Positions 62,106 through 64,000 of a stretch of 64,000 bases of DNA are shown here, piece by piece. Each line of letters opens with the position of its first letter. Within the stretch, counting starts at the first letter, position 1. Origin of the DNA: Acidisoma cellulosilyticum. Lineage in GTDB: Bacteria; Pseudomonadota; Alphaproteobacteria; Acetobacterales; Acetobacteraceae. A program made the position numbers and the translations under genes. The stretch is taken from NCBI RefSeq assembly GCF_020621385.1, contig NZ_JAESVA010000010.1:62001-126000 (forward strand), read 5' to 3'. The notes beneath the pieces are model-generated. The model was not told the origin of the DNA. It saw only the letters and a program-made list of their open reading frames with translations, and did not search any database.

Positions 62106-63406
62106 TCCAGTCATTATCAGTCGACCGCCCAGTTGGAGGCGAAGAGGTCTCTGAGCAATTGGTCAGCCAGGCTCGGCTTGTGCTCGGCGTTGCAAAGATA
62201 CTGTTTGAAAATGGCCAATCCACCGACCAGACGGTGGTGACCGCCACCCGTCTGGCTCGTGCTCTCGATCTCGACGTCACGATCATTCCGCGTTGGGGGG
62301 AACTGCAACTCGTCGGAAGCACGGGCGACGGCCGCGCCCTAGAAGCCATCGCGGCGAATCCTACAGGCATCAACATGGATCGCGTGGCCGCGGCCTCATC
62401 GCTGTGCGATGATCTCGTCGAGAGCCGCCGGACAGCGGATGCGGCGATGCCGACACTAGCGACGATCGCCGCCCGTCCGCCCGCACCGACATGGCAGTTC
62501 GCTCTCGCGGCAGCGGCGGCCGCCGTGGCCTTAGCCGTGATCTTCGGAATCCAGCACGCATCGTCCGCGATCATCATCTTCTTGAGCGCCGGTGCCGGCG
62601 CACTGCTGCGGCGCCGGCTCGCGCCGCTGAGTGGCAACCTCTTTCTTCAACCGTTCTGCGCGTCGCTCCTGTCCGGTGTCGTCGGGGCTTTGGCTGTGCG
62701 ATACCACCTGAGCAGCTCGCTTCGCCTTGTTGCGGTCTGTCCCTGCATGGTGCTTGTCCCGGGACCGCACGTTCTAAACGGCATGATGGACTTGATCCGC
62801 GGGCGTGTCGCGCTTGGAGCCTCGCGCCTGCTTTACGCCACGCTCATCATCGCCGCCATCACCGCCGGACTGTTGCTCGGCTTCGCATTCTTCGGCATCT
62901 CGCTGCCGGTCGATCCCCAGGCGCCGCCAGTTCCATTGTGGATGGACATGCTTGCGTCCGGCGTGGCCGTTGCGGGCTATGCGATCTTCTTCTCGATGCC
63001 GCCGAGCATGATGGCGTGGCCGGTGGCCGTTGGCGTCGTGGCACATGGAGTCCGCTGGGGCGCACTCGAACTCGGCCAGGGTGTGACAATGGGGGCGTTG
63101 CTCGCCTGTGTCGTTGTCGGCATCGCTTTGACGCTGATTGCCCGGCGCCGGCACATGCCGTTCGCGGCGATCGGCTTCGCGGCCGTCGTCTCGATGGTTC
63201 CTGGCGTCTTTATCTTCCGGATGGCGAGCGGCTTGTTGCTGGTCGGCGCCGATCCGACCGGCTCCTCCGAACTGCTCGCAGACGCGATCGGGAACGGCAT
63301 CACCGCGACGACCATCATCTTTGCCATGAGTCTCGGCCTGATCGTCCCCAAGCTCATCATCGACCAGCTTGATGGTGGCAGTTTCGGGAAGGGATCGCCT
63401 CGATGA
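62102..63406 (+). CDS. threonine/serine exporter-like membrane protein (ThrE family)
   Basis: A 434-residue protein. The N-terminal DUF1212/ThrE part (VLGVAKILFENGQSTDQTVVTATRLARAL) has a soluble start and then about ten hydrophobic helices follow (for example FALAAAAAAVALAVIFGI and TMGALLACVVVGIALTLI). The sequence VCPCMVLVPGPHVLNGMMDL fits the ThrE pore region. It probably exports small amino or organic acids. Its start overlaps the cupin gene and its stop overlaps the next gene (ATGA). Confidence 0.83.
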   Translation: MIQSLSVDRPVGGEEVSEQLVSQARLVLGVAKILFENGQSTDQTVVTATRLARALDLDVTIIPRWGELQLVGSTGDGRALEAIAANPTGINMDRVAAASSLCDDLVESRRTADAAMPTLATIAARPPAPTWQFALAAAAAAVALAVIFGIQHASSAIIIFLSAGAGALLRRRLAPLSGNLFLQPFCASLLSGVVGALAVRYHLSSSLRLVAVCPCMVLVPGPHVLNGMMDLIRGRVALGASRLLYATLIIAAITAGLLLGFAFFGISLPVDPQAPPVPLWMDMLASGVAVAGYAIFFSMPPSMMAWPVAVGVVAHGVRWGALELGQGVTMGALLACVVVGIALTLIARRRHMPFAAIGFAAVVSMVPGVFIFRMASGLLLVGADPTGSSELLADAIGNGITATTIIFAMSLGLIVPKLIIDQLDGGSFGKGSPR

Positions 63407-64000
63407 GGCCGAAGGACACTTTCGCCACATGTACGCCAGCCGTCGAGACATGCGTGGTGTTGGATCGGTGGCTGCCGGCATCGCTAAGCGTTGTTGCGGG
63501 CATGGTCGACGTTGCTGGATATATGTCGCTCGGCCACGTCTTCACGGCACACATCACCGGCAATCTCGTGGTGATCGCCGCGGACTTCGTCAGCCATACG
63601 CCGATCAACCCGGTTCAGGTCATCGCCATTCCGGTGTTCGTCCTCGCCGTGGCAGCAGTATGGATGCTTGCATCCGCCTGGGGAAAGGATCGTGCGAACC
63701 TACTCACGCTCCTCTTGACCCTCCATTTTGCCTTACTGGCCGCTGTGCTGCTGTGCGCGGTGTCCACACACTCCTTCTCTTCGCCTGACGATTTCACATC
63801 TGGTCTGACCGCGATGATCGCGATCTCAGCGATGGCTTGCCAGTTCGCGCTGCCGCGGCTGGCCCTGCCGGAAACGCCTTCGACAGCCGTAATGACGGGC
63901 AATCTCACCAACGCCATGCTCGCTCTTCTGGATCTGCTCGCCGCAAAGCCGATCACAGCAGCGGTTCGTTCGAAGCTCCTGGACTCGATCTATCTGATCG
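63403..64000 (+). CDS. DUF1275 (YoaK-like) membrane protein, partial
   Basis: The frame is open from ATG 63403, overlapping the ThrE-like stop by four bases, to the window edge (199 residues seen). DUF1275 motifs are GMVDVAGYMSLGHVFTAHITGN near residue 35 and TAVMTGNLTNAMLALLDL near the edge, with hydrophobic helices between. The function of the family is unknown. The tail lies outside the window. Confidence 0.83.
   Translation, partial: MRPKDTFATCTPAVETCVVLDRWLPASLSVVAGMVDVAGYMSLGHVFTAHITGNLVVIAADFVSHTPINPVQVIAIPVFVLAVAAVWMLASAWGKDRANLLTLLLTLHFALLAAVLLCAVSTHSFSSPDDFTSGLTAMIAISAMACQFALPRLALPETPSTAVMTGNLTNAMLALLDLLAAKPITAAVRSKLLDSIYLI

Overview
The DNA is GC-rich and reads as an alphaproteobacterium. 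The signs are the dmeRF-type metal operon, a plasmid-type RHE_PE00001 replication/partition-associated protein, Zur boxes of alphaproteobacterial form, and family content typical of Rhizobiales, Sphingomonadales and Acetobacteraceae. I cannot name the genus. The left 4.3 kb (integrase, two toxin-antitoxin pairs, RHE_PE00001 protein) and the insertion sequences and broken genes from 47 to 57 kb suggest a plasmid or a large genomic island. No rRNA, tRNA or CRISPR array was seen.

Layout. 1-4.3 kb: mobility and maintenance genes (tyrosine integrase running off the left edge, PemK/MazF-type and Xre-RES toxin-antitoxin pairs). 4.8-6.3 kb: Ni/Co sensor DmeR and exporter DmeF. 6.4-15.1 kb: a zinc-homeostasis island with two COG0523 GTPases, a WD40 protein, Zur, a bacterial metallothionein with its SmtB repressor, an ABC zinc importer with two permease genes, and a DUF1826 protein. 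Two matching Zur-type boxes and an SmtB-type operator can be read directly, so low-zinc and high-zinc responses appear to be controlled from the same few kilobases. 15.2-18.3 kb: a TetR remnant, an AT-hook/coiled-coil protein, fdhD and an SDR. 18.4-28.8 kb: a DUF4126/hydrolase pair, NAD-dependent formate dehydrogenase, and a redox/stress block (CDGSH protein, YceI-cytochrome b561-YceI, pirin, glutathionyl-hydroquinone reductase, nitroreductase).

29.2-34.8 kb: a decaying hydroxyquinol pathway. It holds intact hydroxyquinol 1,2-dioxygenase, maleylacetate reductase, a glutathione transferase and two small YCII proteins, alongside a deleted GST gene and a frameshifted AraC fragment. 35.6-39.5 kb: MoeA and a YdeP/FdhF-type molybdoenzyme. 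With fdhD and the NAD-dependent enzyme, the window holds two formate or formate-like dehydrogenase systems. 39.8-46.8 kb: a hydrolase, a quinone-reductase-like MDR, two SnoaL-like proteins, an Rrf2 regulator and a 965-residue winged-helix/ATPase/TPR regulator. 46.9-50.3 kb: a second copy of the hydrolase and DUF4126 genes seen at 18-20 kb, separated by ISL3 transposase remnants and an arginine-free Ser-rich protein. 51.5-57.3 kb: IS3- and IS66-family elements around a GT1 glycosyltransferase. 57.4-64 kb: LysR, aldehyde dehydrogenase, carboxymuconolactone decarboxylase-like protein, fumarase C, and a coupled cupin/ThrE-like/DUF1275 set that runs off the right edge.

The most distinctive parts are the zinc island, especially the WD40-COG0523-Zur run and the divergent Zur/SmtB control region, and the YCII-bearing hydroxyquinol cluster. 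All functions are assigned from motifs and family resemblance read by eye; no database search was run.
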